From: G965276765 sp965276825
Lineage (GTDB): Bacteria > Actinomycetota > Acidimicrobiia > Acidimicrobiales > Palsa-688
Length of the DNA: 64,000 nucleotides
Direction: 5' to 3'
NCBI GenBank assembly: GCA_965276825.1
Contig: OZ255630.1
Coordinates: forward strand, 2,852,001 to 2,916,000
The position numbers were made by a program, and so were the translations under genes. Of this stretch, positions 42,680 through 51,700 are shown piece after piece. Under the pieces are notes generated by a model. That model worked only from the letters and a program-made list of their open reading frames with translations. It ran no database searches and was not told the origin of the DNA. Every line of letters starts with the position of its first letter. The stretch's first letter is position 1.

Positions 42680-43072
42680 TCAGTGGTCCGAAACTCGGTT
42701 GAGCGCTTCCTCGACGGTCTCGTAGCCCCGGATGTCCACGACCTGCCCGTCCGCACAGGTCAGCACCTGCCACCGATCCTGCTCCTCGTCCGGCACCAAC
42801 GCAGAGCCATCCCGCACTCGCAAATGAACAACGAGCCGATCGCCGTGGATGGCAACATCGAGAACGCGAGCGCGGCGCCCCTGCGCCTTGCCGCGCTCGT
42901 ACCAGCGGATCACATCGTGACGGGACCGACATGGTGGCTTCGGGTCGTCCGGCGCTCCCCAGCGAACGTCGGGAGCAAGCAGGTGCGCAAACCGATCCAG
43001 GTCGGAACTGTCGAGGGCAGAGCGAACAGCCGCTGACAGGTCCTCCATGTTGGTCACCGGCGTCTCTGCCAC
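42680..43072 (-). CDS. SnoaL-like (NTF2 fold) protein
   Basis: An intact 130-residue protein from GTG 43,072 (an ATG eight codons later is possible). It has the NTF2-like layout: LSAAVRSALDSSDLDRFAHL, LLAPDVRWGAPDDPKPPCRS and HDVIRWYERGKAQGRRAR, then VHLRVRDGSALVPDEEQDRW. Substrate unknown. It lies about 160 bases outside the second IS110 element and was not interrupted by it. Confidence 0.8.
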   Translation of the reverse strand: MAETPVTNMEDLSAAVRSALDSSDLDRFAHLLAPDVRWGAPDDPKPPCRSRHDVIRWYERGKAQGRRARVLDVAIHGDRLVVHLRVRDGSALVPDEEQDRWQVLTCADGQVVDIRGYETVEEALNRVSDH

Positions 43073-43396
43073 TCCGACATCATGCCACCCGTCTGCTCAG
43101 ACGTGACCGACGCCGAGATCGACCCGCCGTTTCTCGATCGACGGCGCCCGACGCAAGCGCATAGCGCCGATTTGGCGGGCCGAGACGGGTGCCTCGGAGC
43201 GGTCATTCTGGCTGCCACGAGCCGTTATTTGGAACGTCACACGGCTGCTCGACAGCATGCCGGGGGGGCCGACTGCAGGGTCGCCCTTGAGGCCCTGCGG
43301 TCCTACAGGAGCGTCAGCTCGTCCTGACATGAGGTTGCGGCTCGGCTGGCTGCTGCCGTGTTGGTCGCTGAGACGACCACTGGATGGAAGGCGCCC
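43073..43396. other. Gap without a supported gene
   Basis: A rightward frame reading AVILAATSRYLERHTAARQH exists but has no domain or ribosome binding site. A G7 run lies at 43,262. Nothing else is seen in these 324 bases. Confidence 0.3.
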
Positions 43397-44175
43397 TCAC
43401 GGGCGCCGGACGCGCAACACGGCAGTCAACATCGGGAGGGTGAACTCGCCACGAGCGGTCTCCGGCCTGCTCGCAAGGAAAGTGCGGGTCCGATCCAGCG
43501 CAGCCTCTCGCTCCTGTTCAGGCATGACCAGCATCCCCGCCTTCGTTGCGAGCGTCGCCACGAGGGAATCGGCGGTGCGGCGCTGCCCGTGCGGGAACTG
43601 CGCCTGCTCCGGCGAGCCGAGCTGGGCCACCGTGTCGAGGTTCGGAAGGTGCGCTCCGGCCGTACCGGCACGCCAGCTGGTGAGCGTGTCACGCGGGCCA
43701 ATGGCCGCCGTACCGCTGACCCGAACAAGTCCGGCGACCCAGTCGACGCGGTCGTCAAGACGTTCCACAGGCCAGCCAGGATGCCGCCGGGTACGAGGAC
43801 TCGGGCTATCTCAGGTCCTGCATCCTTCATGTTGAACCAGTGCATCGCATTGCCGGCTAGAACGGCATCGACGGACGAGTCCGGCAGCGGTATCGCTTCG
43901 GCGCTCCCAGGCATGGCACGAACAGTCGGCAGCGCTCGCCGCAACGCAGTCAGCATCGCCGAGTCGGGCTCGACCGCAATCACTTCTGAGCCCAGCTCGG
44001 CAAGCGTGGCCGCCAGCTTGCCGGTACCCGCTCCGAGGTCGAGCACTCGAATGCCAGGTGCGGAGTCGAGCGCCCAGCGCACTGCGGCCTGCGAGTAGTC
44101 CGGGCGGTGCTCGGCATACGCGGTCGCCGCTGCGCCGAACGACGAGCTGAGCACTAGCCGTTCGTCCTGTTCCAC
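43397..44175 (-). pseudogene. SAM-dependent methyltransferase, frameshifted
   Basis: The first frame (start 44,175) gives the complete SAM domain: SSSFGAAATAYAEHRPDYSQ, IRVLDLGAGTGKLAATLAEL, VIAVEPDSAMLTALRRALPT and VLAGNAMHWFNMKDAGPEIA, up to GGILAGLWNVL. The C-terminal cap then continues in another frame: LDDRVDWVAGLVRVSGTAAI, LVATLATKAGMLVMPEQERE and GEFTLPMLTAVLRVRR, ending at 43,397. CTTGACGAC in place of CTTGGACGAC-like sequence (one G lost) explains it. Intact, it would be about 259 residues. Confidence 0.78.
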
Positions 44176-44325
44176 GCCATCACCCTAACTGTGCTCTGCG
44201 AACCGGACGGTCGCACAGAATAACAGCCTCCACGGGACACGTGCGCGACGGAACGACGGCTACGCGCGCAGGTTGGCCGTCACGGTCGGTGGTGATCGGC
44301 GGCCCCGGCTGCGGTGGCCCTCTGG

Positions 44326-45228
44326 CTACTGGGGAAGACCGATGATGGCCCGGGTCTGGCGGAGGACTGCCAGGAGAGCGGGCTCGCCGACTGCCACGAT
44401 GTCGTCCTGCTCCGCCGCTGGGAGGTTGTTGGTGAGCAGACGCCACGCCTGCTCGGTCGTCAGCCTCACCGTCGCCGCGGTTGGCCGCGTTGCCTCGCCG
44501 GCGAACCGCCACCCGTGGCCGTCATTGATGAGATGCCAGGAGCGGGCGACCGGGCCCTCCACGAGGATGTCGACGGTCTGGCCTACCTCGACTGACACCG
44601 TGTCGAGACGGTAGGGATACGCCCAGCGAAGTCCGTCGAGGACCGGTCCGGCAAGGTCGGCCCGTAGGTCGCTCGGGCGGCCAAGGGCTTGGAGGAGCTG
44701 CTGGCGGTGAATCCACTGCTCGGAGAGCTCGCGTAGTTGATCCAACCAGACCGGGACCGGGCCGGGGCCCGCCCATGACACCGAGGCGGAGACCGCTGAG
44801 GGGTCCTGTCTGGCGAAGACCTCGATGACCTGCGGCAGCGTCCAACCCAGCAGGTCCATGATCAGCCGGGGGCTGAGCCTGCGGGCGGCCTGCACCCATT
44901 CGTCTGGAAGAGCGTCCAGCCAGGCGACGCAGCTGTGCTCATCGAGGACAGGGCTCGGAGTGCCATGGTGGCCGTCGCGATGACGAGACAGCCAGGCCAG
45001 ATCGTCACCGAGGAGATGGCTGCACAGACCACGCACGTCCCACCCGGGACACGGCGTGGGAAGATCCCACGCTGTTGGAGCCAACTCGGATAGAAGCTCA
45101 AGAAGCATTGCGCGTTCCACACCAAAAAGCTCGATGACGTTCGAACCCGAGGTTGATGGCCACCGGTCCTCGACTGACCCTGAGCTCGGCACAAGGCCAG
45201 ACTGTCCGATCTGCGCTCGTCTCGTCAT
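44326..45228 (-). CDS. Mycothiol-dependent maleylpyruvate isomerase-like (DinB superfamily) protein
   Basis: An intact protein of up to 300 residues. The MDMPI_N/TIGR03083-type domain is clear: LLELLSELAPTAWDLPTPCP, GWDVRGLCSHLLGDDLAWLS and WLDALPDEWVQAARRLSP, then QLRELSEQWIHRQQLLQALG and a C-terminal sterol-carrier-like region (ATVRLTTEQAWRLLTNNLPA). Members use the actinobacterial thiol mycothiol as cofactor in detoxification or isomerisation; the substrate is unknown. The exact start is uncertain, as the first 25 residues lack family similarity. Confidence 0.82.
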   Translation of the reverse strand: MTRRAQIGQSGLVPSSGSVEDRWPSTSGSNVIELFGVERAMLLELLSELAPTAWDLPTPCPGWDVRGLCSHLLGDDLAWLSRHRDGHHGTPSPVLDEHSCVAWLDALPDEWVQAARRLSPRLIMDLLGWTLPQVIEVFARQDPSAVSASVSWAGPGPVPVWLDQLRELSEQWIHRQQLLQALGRPSDLRADLAGPVLDGLRWAYPYRLDTVSVEVGQTVDILVEGPVARSWHLINDGHGWRFAGEATRPTAATVRLTTEQAWRLLTNNLPAAEQDDIVAVGEPALLAVLRQTRAIIGLPQ

Positions 45229-45538
45229 GGATTAGGGCATGAGCGGAGCCGCACCGATCGACGGGTAGGGGTGCTCGCTCGAACCGCGGAGCGTGGTGCT
45301 CGCCGGCCGGCAAAGCGCATCACGCCGAATAGGCGTGGGCGGCAAGCCTGCTTCCGGATCTCGACGGAGCGCCGTTCTGAGCGGGCTCGATCCCCGTGGT
45401 CAGGGCAGGGCACGGCAAGCATTGAGGGCCCAGCCGCTGGGGCGTCCAAGGGCTGCGTTTGGTGTGTCACCCGAGCTGCGGATGTCGACGCCCCGGCGGT
45501 GCAAGGAGCCGCCGACATCCTCTCTGCGTGAGGGGCGC
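45229..45538. other. Gap without a supported gene
   Basis: No domain-bearing frame is seen in these 310 bases between the MDMPI-like gene start and the DUF4209 gene stop. A weak motif-like string (GCTCGATCCCCGTGGTCAGG, near 45,386) is not close enough to the recurrent motif to count. Confidence 0.3.
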
Positions 45539-46381
45539 TCAGCTGGCCTCGGCTGGGGGGTCCGGAACGTCATCGGCGGTTGTGTCCGCCTGGGAGTGTG
45601 CGTAGCGGGCGACGGAAATGAGAAACAGGACGGCGAAGATGAGCAGCGTTGCGTTCACCGGGTCGAAGTTGTCGAGCAGTCCGTGCGCCAGCTCATTGCG
45701 GTGGTTGGCGCCCGCAGGACTGGCGAGGTAGGTCCAGAGGAAGCGGTACCACGACTCGTCCAGGCCAGCCTTGCGAAGCTCACCCAGCAGGGCTCCCAGG
45801 CCCGGATACTGGCCCTGGGAGTGGCCCTGCTGAGTGCGCCACAACGCAACGCCCGCGGCCAAAGCGAGCGAACGTGCGACCGTCTCGATACGAGGTGCAA
45901 CGACGCACTGAGCCGCCTCCCAGTCGCCAGCCGCGTAGTGCCGGAGGCCTCCGGCGACCGACCTCGCCACAGGTGCAGAGACAAATGGTTCCGCTGTAAG
46001 CGCTGCGCAGATGCTCGGCTCGTCAACCCCGAACGTCTCGACGGCCCGGCGGAGCGCCTCGGCGAGTAGCGGCCCGTAGACCTGCAAGCGGAGCATCTCG
46101 TGGCGGGCATGCTTCTCGTCCTGTTCCTCCTCCGGCGTGCTCGGACGCCAAGCGGGCAGGCCCTGATGCGTGACCCGTACGCGTGGGAAGATGGAGGAGA
46201 GAGGAGCGTTCTCCGCCTCCCAGGCGACAGATTGCCGCGTCTCTTCTACCGGCCCGCTCGGAGGGCCCTGCGCCACGAGGCGCTGTAGCGCCTCGACCAG
46301 GTCTGCGGCCCCAGTGAACTGCTCCAACCAGTCGTCGATGGCTTCCCGAGGGACCTCTACCGAGTGGGAGATGGACACCAT
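45539..46381 (-). CDS. DUF4209-domain protein, C-terminal part (RNxxxHG, HEPN-like), after an in-frame amber codon
   Basis: This 280-residue frame carries the DUF4209 hallmark: SPAGANHRNELAHGLLDNFD contains RNELAHG, the conserved RNxxxHG motif that resembles the R-x4-H active site of HEPN ribonucleases. Upstream parts are VSISHSVEVPREAIDDWLEQ, RHEMLRLQVYGPLLAEALRR and GQYPGLGALLGELRKAGL. A hydrophobic helix (ATLLIFAVLFLISVARYA) follows the motif. The ATG at 46,381 comes two codons after a TAG in the same frame, so this was probably one protein with the upstream gene. A role in RNA cleavage and phage defence is inference. Confidence 0.75.
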   Translation of the reverse strand: MVSISHSVEVPREAIDDWLEQFTGAADLVEALQRLVAQGPPSGPVEETRQSVAWEAENAPLSSIFPRVRVTHQGLPAWRPSTPEEEQDEKHARHEMLRLQVYGPLLAEALRRAVETFGVDEPSICAALTAEPFVSAPVARSVAGGLRHYAAGDWEAAQCVVAPRIETVARSLALAAGVALWRTQQGHSQGQYPGLGALLGELRKAGLDESWYRFLWTYLASPAGANHRNELAHGLLDNFDPVNATLLIFAVLFLISVARYAHSQADTTADDVPDPPAEAS

Positions 46382-46384
46382 GCC

Positions 46385-47284
46385 CTAGGCGTCCCGACCT
46401 CCCGCTTGGAGTTCACGGGTGGCAGTCGCCGCGATGTCGGCAAACCCGTGGTTGCGTGCAAGTTCGATGGTCTGCTCGAGGTGCATCATGCGGACCGGCC
46501 CAGTCGTAGCGAGCGCCTCAGCGAGCCACCGCTCTGCCTCCGCGCGGTTCACGCGGGCCACCTCCGTTTGGTCACCTTGGGCGATCTTCCGGCGCAGCGC
46601 TGCCATGTCGGAAGCCAGGTAGGCCTCGGTGTAGACCGCCTCGGCCTGGTCGAGCAGCGGGGGTAGCCGCGCGTCGTCGCGCTGCTGCTCGACAATTGTC
46701 GAAATCGCGCGGAGCGAGACACCAGGCTCACGCGGTCCTTCTGCCAAACCGGCCTCCGCCACCTCGACGAGCGCATCGAGGGCAGCGGATTCCCGGGCTT
46801 CGTCGCGCATCAGCGCGCTCAACTCCAGCGCCCACCTGAGCGCAGCAACGCGCTCAAGGCGCTTGACGTCGGCGTGCCGCCCGAGGGTCAGGTATACCGA
46901 GGCAGCTTCCCGGAGGTGTGCGCCCCGGCTCGCTGTCCCGACAGCGAAGCAAAGGTGGTGCAGACGCGCAGCGACGCCAGGGTTGCTTGCCAGTTCTGCA
47001 CCGAACTCCCAGAGATCCTTCGCCTCCTCGGGGACATCGGGCACCGGGGCCGGGTAAACGGCGGTAGTCGTCTCGAGCATGGGCACGAACGCGGTGGCAG
47101 CGGTGACCGAGGGTCCCGGGTCGCGGAGCATGTAGTCGAGCGCAGCCCGGTACCAAGCGAGGGGCGAGCCGTCGGGAATGAGGTCACTCGGAAGGCGCAC
47201 GAAGTGCTCCACCGCCAGCGGCAGGTGAGTGTCCATTCCGGCAACGACTCTGCTCGCCTCTGCCTTCAAGTCTTCGCTAAGCAT
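46385..47284 (-). CDS. Helical N-terminal part of the DUF4209-type protein, ends at TAG
   Basis: The start at ATG 47,284 is preferred over 47,290 because it lies 6 bases after GGAG. The 299-residue product is all-helical and repeat-like (HLPLAVEHFVRLPSDLIP, REAASVYLTLGRHADVKRLE, AEARESAALDALVEV-like helices, RMMHLEQTIELARNHGFADI), as in the N-terminal region of long DUF4209 proteins. It ends ...GGRDA TAG GGC ATG, with the C-terminal gene in the same frame two codons later. Readthrough or reversion would give a protein of about 582 residues. Confidence 0.7.
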   Translation of the reverse strand: MLSEDLKAEASRVVAGMDTHLPLAVEHFVRLPSDLIPDGSPLAWYRAALDYMLRDPGPSVTAATAFVPMLETTTAVYPAPVPDVPEEAKDLWEFGAELASNPGVAARLHHLCFAVGTASRGAHLREAASVYLTLGRHADVKRLERVAALRWALELSALMRDEARESAALDALVEVAEAGLAEGPREPGVSLRAISTIVEQQRDDARLPPLLDQAEAVYTEAYLASDMAALRRKIAQGDQTEVARVNRAEAERWLAEALATTGPVRMMHLEQTIELARNHGFADIAATATRELQAGGRDA

Positions 47285-47710
47285 GTCCATCTCCAGGAGG
47301 CAAGCAATCTTGCGAGGGCTGCTGCACTCGCAATCAGCCCTGGGCGTCCAAGAGCACCCCAGACTGCCTCATCTGCACCCCGGCGTCGTGAGCACCCTAA
47401 CAAGCAGGGACCCGCCCGAACGACGGCTATATCCGTTAGCAAGGCTCACTATATCCCCGGCAGAACATGCCGCCAGAACGCCGCTGTCGCTGGCCGAGCT
47501 GCCGCCGCTACAGAATGACGGTCTCCGGACTCCCGACCGGCTCTACGGGCAAGCGCCGAACCGGCGTTCTGCGGGGTGCGCTTCACCGCCGTCTCGGCGG
47601 TGAAGCTGGGGGGTGGTGTCCGGGACGGGCGTACGTGTCGGCCGATTGGGTGGACCGGCCGGTGGTGATCGGGTGGGGGCTGCGCAGTGTGGCCTCCAAA
47701 GGAGGTCGCC
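47285..47710 (+). other. Intergenic region with several inverted repeats upstream of the transfer operon
   Basis: No gene is supported. CTTCACCGCC at 47,581-47,590 and GGCGGTGAAG at 47,596-47,605 form a perfect 10-bp stem with a 5-base loop. CAGAACGCC at about 47,472 and GGCGTTCTG at about 47,564 form a wider 9-bp inverted repeat. The region must carry promoters for the divergent DUF4209 gene and the rightward operon and could also hold a recombination or transfer site. Confidence 0.4.
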
Positions 47711-48796
47711 ATGAGTCCGAACCTTTCGAGGGAAGACCGCCTAGCGCAGGCGGCTGCGAAGATCGCCGAGGCGCAGCAGACCTTGGCGGCCGAGGTGGCG
47801 AAGCTCACCACTGGGGAGGACTGGCGGTGCTTCTTGGACTTCCAGGCCAAGTTGCATGCCTACAGCCCGAACAACGTGATGCTCGTGGTCGCTCAGCACG
47901 CCCGATCCTTCGCGGATGGGCTGGTCCCTGCCGAGCAGCCCACTCACCTGGCCGGTTTCAACACGTGGAGAGCGCTCGGGCGGACCGTGGACAAGGGCCA
48001 GCACGGCTACGCCATCCTCGCCCCGTGCCGCTACGACCGCCGGATGGCATTGGACCCGACCGGTCAGGCCCGCCCGCTGGCCAAAGGCGAGGCGCCCGGC
48101 GTAGACGAGCAGGTCGAGAAGCGCCAGGTGCTGGCCGGGTTCCGGGTCGAGCACGTCTTCGACGTGTCACAAACCTCCGGTGTTCCCCTACCGGAGCCGC
48201 CCCGCCCGACCTTGCTCGCCGGTGAGGCACCCGTCGGGCTCGGGGCGGCGGTCCTGGAGATGATCGAGGAGCGGGGCTTCCGGGTCGACACAGTCCCTGA
48301 CGCTTCAGCGTTGCAGGGGGCGAACGGTCAGACCAACTGGGGATCTCGGACGGTGCTGGTCCGCGCCGACATGGACGACGCCGCCATGGTCAAGACCCTG
48401 ATCCACGAGGCGGCGCACTGCGTCTTACACGAGAGGCCACCCGGCCAGTTCCTGGACCGGGCGGTCAAGGAGGTCGAGGCGGAGTCGGTCGCCTATGTCG
48501 TCGCCTCGGTGCACGGCATGCCCACCGACGGCTACAGCTTCCCGTACGTGGCGGGCTGGGCCGGCAAGGACGCCGGAAAGGCTGTCGCTGCCACCCAGGC
48601 CCGTGTCGCTGCCGCAGCGCGCCACATCATCGAGGCCAGCCCCGCCCCTCACCTCTCTGGTGGGCGGCCGCCGGGCGTCGAGGCTGTGGTGGCGGCCGCA
48701 CGGGGCCGCCGGGAAGGTTTGGGCACCCGCCTCGGCGCGTCCTTGGAGGACCCTGTCGCGTGCGAGCCGGTAGCGCAGGCCGGGGTGGAGCTGTGA
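47711..48796 (+). CDS. ardC: ArdC-like antirestriction protein with zinc-metallopeptidase domain
   Basis: A 361-residue protein from ATG 47,711 after a strong AAAGGAGG site. The N-terminal ArdC ssDNA-binding domain shows DWRCFLDFQAKLHAYSPNNV, MLVVAQHARSFADGL, HLAGFNTWRALGRTVDKGQH and YAILAPCRYDR. The C-terminal domain has the zinc motif MVKTLIHEAAHCVLHERPPG (HExxH) and AESVAYVVASVHGM. ArdC-type proteins protect incoming single-stranded plasmid DNA from host restriction enzymes. It is the first gene of the rightward coupled operon. Confidence 0.9.
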   Translation: MSPNLSREDRLAQAAAKIAEAQQTLAAEVAKLTTGEDWRCFLDFQAKLHAYSPNNVMLVVAQHARSFADGLVPAEQPTHLAGFNTWRALGRTVDKGQHGYAILAPCRYDRRMALDPTGQARPLAKGEAPGVDEQVEKRQVLAGFRVEHVFDVSQTSGVPLPEPPRPTLLAGEAPVGLGAAVLEMIEERGFRVDTVPDASALQGANGQTNWGSRTVLVRADMDDAAMVKTLIHEAAHCVLHERPPGQFLDRAVKEVEAESVAYVVASVHGMPTDGYSFPYVAGWAGKDAGKAVAATQARVAAAARHIIEASPAPHLSGGRPPGVEAVVAAARGRREGLGTRLGASLEDPVACEPVAQAGVEL

Positions 48797-49282
48797 ACCC
48801 CGACGGGCTCGCCGCCGCTCTGCTCGCTCAAGCCGAGGGCTCCTACGCCGCCGAGGCGGCAGTCGGCCTGCTCATCGAGCAGCGCAGCTGGCTCGTACGC
48901 GCCGACGTCCTCGCCTTCATTCACGTCGCCACCTCGTTCGGCGATGACCGGGTGTTGATGGCGTTCGGTCGACTGGGACGCGGCGCTCACCGCCAGCCTG
49001 CCCGCATCGTCGAGCGAGACCCAGATGCTGGCGGTCGCCGCTGAACTGGCCGGCGTCGACACCGGCCGGAGCCTCCGAGACCTGCTCTGCGGATTGGACC
49101 GTGCGAACACCACCCTGGTGATCAGGGCGGTCCTTCACGCCCAGCGCGGCGCCAACGCCGAACCAGTCATCGTCACCCCGCTCCGCCCGATCGGCCTCAG
49201 GGCGGATAGGAACGCCAGACCCGTGGTGAGGGACCTCCCGTCGGCGGGCGGCTGGATGAAGCCCGAAGGACCGGGGCTATGA
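48793..49282 (+). pseudogene. Conserved transfer-region protein, frameshifted
   Basis: GTG 48,793 overlaps the ArdC stop (GTGA). The first frame gives NPDGLAAALLAQAEGSYAAE, AAVGLLIEQRSWLVRADVLA and FIHVA. At about 48,966 the sequence moves to another frame: VDWDAALTASLPASSSETQM, LAVAAELAGVDTGRSLRDLL and CGLDRANTTLVIRAVLHAQR, ending in TGA at 49,280-49,282. GCGTTCGGTCGACTGG with one G too many explains the shift. The intact protein would be about 163 residues; similar helical proteins follow ArdC genes in actinobacterial elements, role unknown. Confidence 0.65.
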
Positions 49283-49512
49283 CCCCGCGACCGCCTCTCC
49301 CTCCTACCCAGTCTCGAACCGGCGGCCGGCGATCCCCGGTCGTGCTCCGAGACGAGTGTTGCGATCACGACGAGCCGGGCCGGTTCGACCGGGACGACGA
49401 CGCAGGACAGCTACCCCACACCGGACGCTCTGCGCCCAACGGCCGGGCCACCCAGGTCGGCGGCGACTTCGTCCCCGACGGCTGGGACGACCTGGGACCG
49501 GAGGCGGCGTGA
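49279..49512 (+). CDS. Hypothetical small acidic protein
   Basis: ATG 49,279 overlaps the previous TGA (ATGA). The 77-residue product is hydrophilic, contains VLRDECCDHDEPGRFDRDDD and ends VPDGWDDLGPEAA. No family is recognised. Its TGA overlaps the GTG start of the TraD gene, so it is translationally coupled on both sides. Confidence 0.55.
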   Translation: MTPRPPLPPTQSRTGGRRSPVVLRDECCDHDEPGRFDRDDDAGQLPHTGRSAPNGRATQVGGDFVPDGWDDLGPEAA

Positions 49513-51309
49513 CCGAGCACCAACCGTCTGTGGGGACCGACGCCGCCCTCGCCGCCCTGCTCGGCGCCGCCGGACTCGCCGGAGTCCTCTACGCGGGGGC
49601 GGCCAGCTCGGCGTGGCTGGCCGGCCACCGGCTGCCCCACGAGCGGCTCCCGGCCGGCTTCGTGGCGTTCGGCCACCTCGGTGACCCGTCTGCCGCCTGG
49701 GGCGCCTCGGTCGGACCGGCGGTCCTCTACTGGTCGGTCACCACGTTCGCGCTCGTCGTTGCCGGGATGGTTGGCTACGGGGGGTGGCGGCTGTGGCGGT
49801 CGGCCGGCACGCCGGCCCGGTCCGTTGACCCGTCACACGTCGACGGGCTCGCAACCAGAGCAGAGGTGCGGCGGTCCAGCAGGACCAAGAGCCCTGCTGG
49901 ACCGCTCCGCCACGCTCCGCCCGTCGATCAGCCGGCCCCGGCCGGGCGATGTCGGCTACCGGTTGGGGACGGCGCGGAGGGTCGGGTGTTGGGCGTCGGT
50001 CGAGGACTCGGTCCTGGTCCTCGGCCCGCCCCGGTCGGGGAAGGGAATGAACCTGGTCATCCCGATGGTCCTCGACGCCCCCGGCGCGGTGGTGACCACC
50101 TCGACCCGGCCCGACAACCTGGCCGTCACCATCGCGGCGCGAACGCGGCGGGGCCCGGTGATGGTCTTCGACCCCCAACACCTCGCCCACACCCCGAACG
50201 TCGAATCGCTGCGGTGGTCGCTCGTGCGGGGCTGTGAGGAGCCGCAGACGGCGATGATCCGCGCCGAGGCCCTCGTCGCCGACAGTGCCAGGTCGGGGGT
50301 GGAGAACGCCAGCTTCTGGCGGACCCAGGCCTTGTCGGTCACCCGCTGCCTGCTGCACGCCGCCGCCCTCGACAGCCGGCCACCGGCAGACCTGTACCGC
50401 TGGTCCCACGCGGCGGGCGCGGCGAAAGAAGCCACCACCATCCTCGCCGACCACCCGGGGGCGACACCCGGATGGGACCGTGCATTGGACGCGGTCATCT
50501 CCACCGACCAGCGCACCCGGGACTCCACCTGGGCCATGGTCGCCAACACCTTCGCCCCGCTCGCCGACCCCGCCGTGCTCGCAGCGGTCACCCCCCAGGA
50601 CGGTCAAGAGTTCGACCCGGTGGCGTTCCTGGCCATGCGAGGCAGCGTCTACCTCCTCGGCACCGCCACCGGAGCCTCCGCCACCGCATCCCTCGTAGCA
50701 GCGCTGATCGAGGACCTCATCGACGCCGCCCGCCGCCTCGCCGCCCGCTCCACCGGGCAGCGCCTCGACCCGCCGTTGGCGTTGATACTCGACGAGGCCG
50801 CCAACTACCCCCTCCCCTCCCTCCCAGCCCTCATGTCCGAGGGGGGCGGGTCGGGGATCACCACCGTCGCCGTCCTCCAATCGCTCGCCCAGGCCCGGGA
50901 CCGGTGGGGACGCGACGCGGGCGGGGCGATCTGGGACTCCGCCATCGCCAAGGTCATCCTCGGCGGCTCCGCCAACGCCGACGACCTGGGAGACATCTCC
51001 CGGCTCATCGGCGAACGCGAGATCACCGAATGGTCCGAGACCCGCACCGGCGTTACCGGCGGCCGGTCGGTGTCGTCGACGACCCGGCACCGCCCGATCC
51101 TCGAACCGTCCGAGCTGCACCGACTCCCGATCGGCGCCGGGCTGCTGCTGTTGCGCTCCGCCCCGCCGATCATGATGCGCCTGCAACCATGGACCTCACG
51201 GACCGACGCAGCCGAACTCACCGGCGCGCGCCAGGCATGGGAACGCCAGATGCTCGCCGGAGCCCTCCCCACCCACATCGGCGCCGGCGAGGTGGAGCAG
51301 GATGCGTGA
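49509..51309 (+). pseudogene. traD: TraD/VirD4-type coupling protein, frameshifted
   Basis: GTG 49,509 starts the N-terminal membrane part: AALAALLGAAGLAGVLYAGA and AVLYWSVTTFALVVAGMVGY, then GLATRAEVRR. At about 49,875 the family sequence moves to another frame: PRALLDRSATLRPSISRPRP, GDVGYRLGTARRVGCWASVE, Walker A VLVLGPPRSGKGMNLVIPMV, Walker B LALILDEAANYPLPSLPALM and ATGASATASLVAALIEDLID, ending at 51,309. It would pump DNA through the transfer channel. The frameshift separates the membrane anchor from the ATPase, so coupling is probably lost. Confidence 0.85.
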
Positions 51310-51700
51310 CCCCCGACCCGGTCTCCCCTGGTCGCGCCGGCGGGTCTGCCGACGCGGCGAGTACGCCGCCTGGATGGCCAGCGCCGCGTGGCAGGCCCGG
51401 CGGCGACAGTGGCTGGACAACTGGATGACCGCCCATAGAACAGAACCGACATGTGTTGTGTGCGGGGGACCGTGGAGCCTGCGCCGAGGTGATCTGCACC
51501 ATCGCAGCTACGACCGTCTCGGCCACGAAACCAACCGCGACCTGCTCCCCCTCGACCGGGCCTGCCACACCCAACTCCATCAGATCCTCGACTCCAACCC
51601 GGCCTGGGGGCGGCCCGGCCGGCCCCAGGCCACCGACGTGATCGTCGCCCGCCTCCGCCAAGCCAACCAGAAGAACCGAGCCAACCAGGAGAACCGATGA
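51302..51700 (+). CDS. HNH-type zinc protein
   Basis: ATG 51,302 overlaps the end of traD by 8 bases. The 132-residue product has an HNH-like core: TEPTCVVCGGPWSLRRGDLH, HRSYDRLGHETNRDLLPLDR and ACHTQLHQIL. Two C-x2-C-like zinc knuckles are expected; one cysteine position is occupied by D (PLDRACH). HNH proteins of this kind may cut DNA, but the missing ligand makes activity uncertain. The C-terminus overlaps the next gene (ATGA). Confidence 0.7.
   Translation: MRDPRPGLPWSRRRVCRRGEYAAWMASAAWQARRRQWLDNWMTAHRTEPTCVVCGGPWSLRRGDLHHRSYDRLGHETNRDLLPLDRACHTQLHQILDSNPAWGRPGRPQATDVIVARLRQANQKNRANQENR

Noticed and set aside
49738..51186. Very long open frame on the minus strand opposite traD
   Set aside because: It is antisense to clear VirD4-type motifs and consists of low-complexity Gly/Arg/Val sequence, as expected for the shadow of a high-GC gene.
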